A stretch of 62,291 bases of DNA from assembly GCF_004342885.1 (NCBI RefSeq), contig NZ_SMAB01000013.1, positions 1 through 62,291 on the forward strand, read 5' to 3'. The position numbers and the translations under genes are program-made. Every line of letters starts with the position of its first letter. Position 1 is the stretch's first letter. This DNA is from Tepidibacillus fermentans (GTDB taxonomy: Bacteria > Bacillota > Bacilli > Tepidibacillales > Tepidibacillaceae). The notes beneath the pieces are model-generated. The model was not told the origin of the DNA. It ran no database searches and worked only from the letters and a program-made list of their open reading frames with translations. This document shows, piece after piece, positions 62,161-62,291 of this stretch.

Positions 62161-62172
62161 GATCCGCTAAAA

Positions 62173-62254
62173 AAACTTCAGCCAACAAAGCTGAAGTTTC
62201 AGCTTGTAGACAAAGTCCCTAACTAGTGGCCAAATCTACAGGTTTTTTTGTATA
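62173..62254 (+). terminator. Two tandem terminator hairpins
   Basis: AAACTTCAGC (62173-62182) pairs with GCTGAAGTTT (62190-62199). Then CTTGTAGA pairs with TCTACAGG about 25 bases later, followed by T7. The last about 40 bases hold the start of the next upstream region; nothing more can be supported. Confidence 0.75.
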
Positions 62255-62291
62255 ATAGGGATAGAATTCTTGGTTAACGGGGGAAATTTAG

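Overview
The window reads as chromosome of an AT-rich, endospore-forming, low-GC Gram-positive bacterium of the Bacillales type. The evidence is an alpha/beta small acid-soluble spore protein, CcpA with aroA beside it, a SigO-type sigma operon with YvrJ, a ComK-like protein, a Tyr T-box, a TRAP-type trp leader and Fnr-type boxes. The anaerobic-type molybdoenzyme operon suggests a facultative or strict anaerobe. I cannot name the species. I saw no tRNA or rRNA genes and no CRISPR array.

Left end (1-5 kb): the 5' part of a class C group II intron sits exactly after the terminator of a CBS-domain gene. Then come a SEDS-family membrane protein, an Asp23-type protein, an SDR-like protein with a broken active site, and a minus-strand operon of a SigO-like sigma factor with DUF1659, DUF2922 and YvrJ proteins. 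5-13 kb: an ECF sigma factor, its zinc anti-sigma factor and a bactofilin-like membrane protein; a DedA-PAP2 fusion with a degenerate phosphatase half; a PAP2 remnant and a frameshifted diacylglycerol glucosyltransferase; UppP; a GT2 glycosyltransferase/acyltransferase pair. 13-24 kb: ComK-like protein, rhomboid-TPR protease, TPM protein, MarR regulator with a palindromic operator, a VTT membrane protein, the spore protein, a frameshifted MFS transporter, a flavoprotein, a gamma carbonic anhydrase, an acyl-ACP thioesterase, a MurJ/YtgP flippase and a tandem P-loop ATPase.

24-30 kb: a three-subunit exported molybdopterin oxidoreductase operon diverges from a LysR gene. The region between them has two perfect Fnr-type palindromes, each about 32 bp from a -10-like hexamer facing opposite genes. 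29.6-36.6 kb: the complete tryptophan operon trpE-D-C-F-B-A-G, with overlapping genes, a promoter, an array of about ten GAG/UAG triplets (TRAP target) and a strong terminator. 36.6-49 kb: ketopantoate reductase-like protein, aldo/keto reductase, hisC-tyrA, a PAP2 phosphatase, an MBL hydrolase, a GAF-GAF-GAF-GGDEF cyclase, a histidine phosphatase, an unknown anchored protein, a second orphan trpB and an RsuA-type pseudouridine synthase. Together with aroA at 58 kb, this groups aromatic amino-acid biosynthesis from DAHP onward.

Right end (49-62 kb): rpsD behind a three-way-junction leader, tyrS behind a Tyr T-box plus two extra hairpins, speE, a class A penicillin-binding protein with FN3 domains, mtnN, ccpA, aroA with a strong sigma-A promoter and a cre-like site, and an FtsA-like protein carrying about five ubiquitin-like (beta-grasp) repeats, paired with a small LpdD-like protein. 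A short non-coding repeat built on a GGYTTGTATRTTCYAAC motif lies between genes at four places (13.4, 41.7, 58.1 and 62.1 kb).
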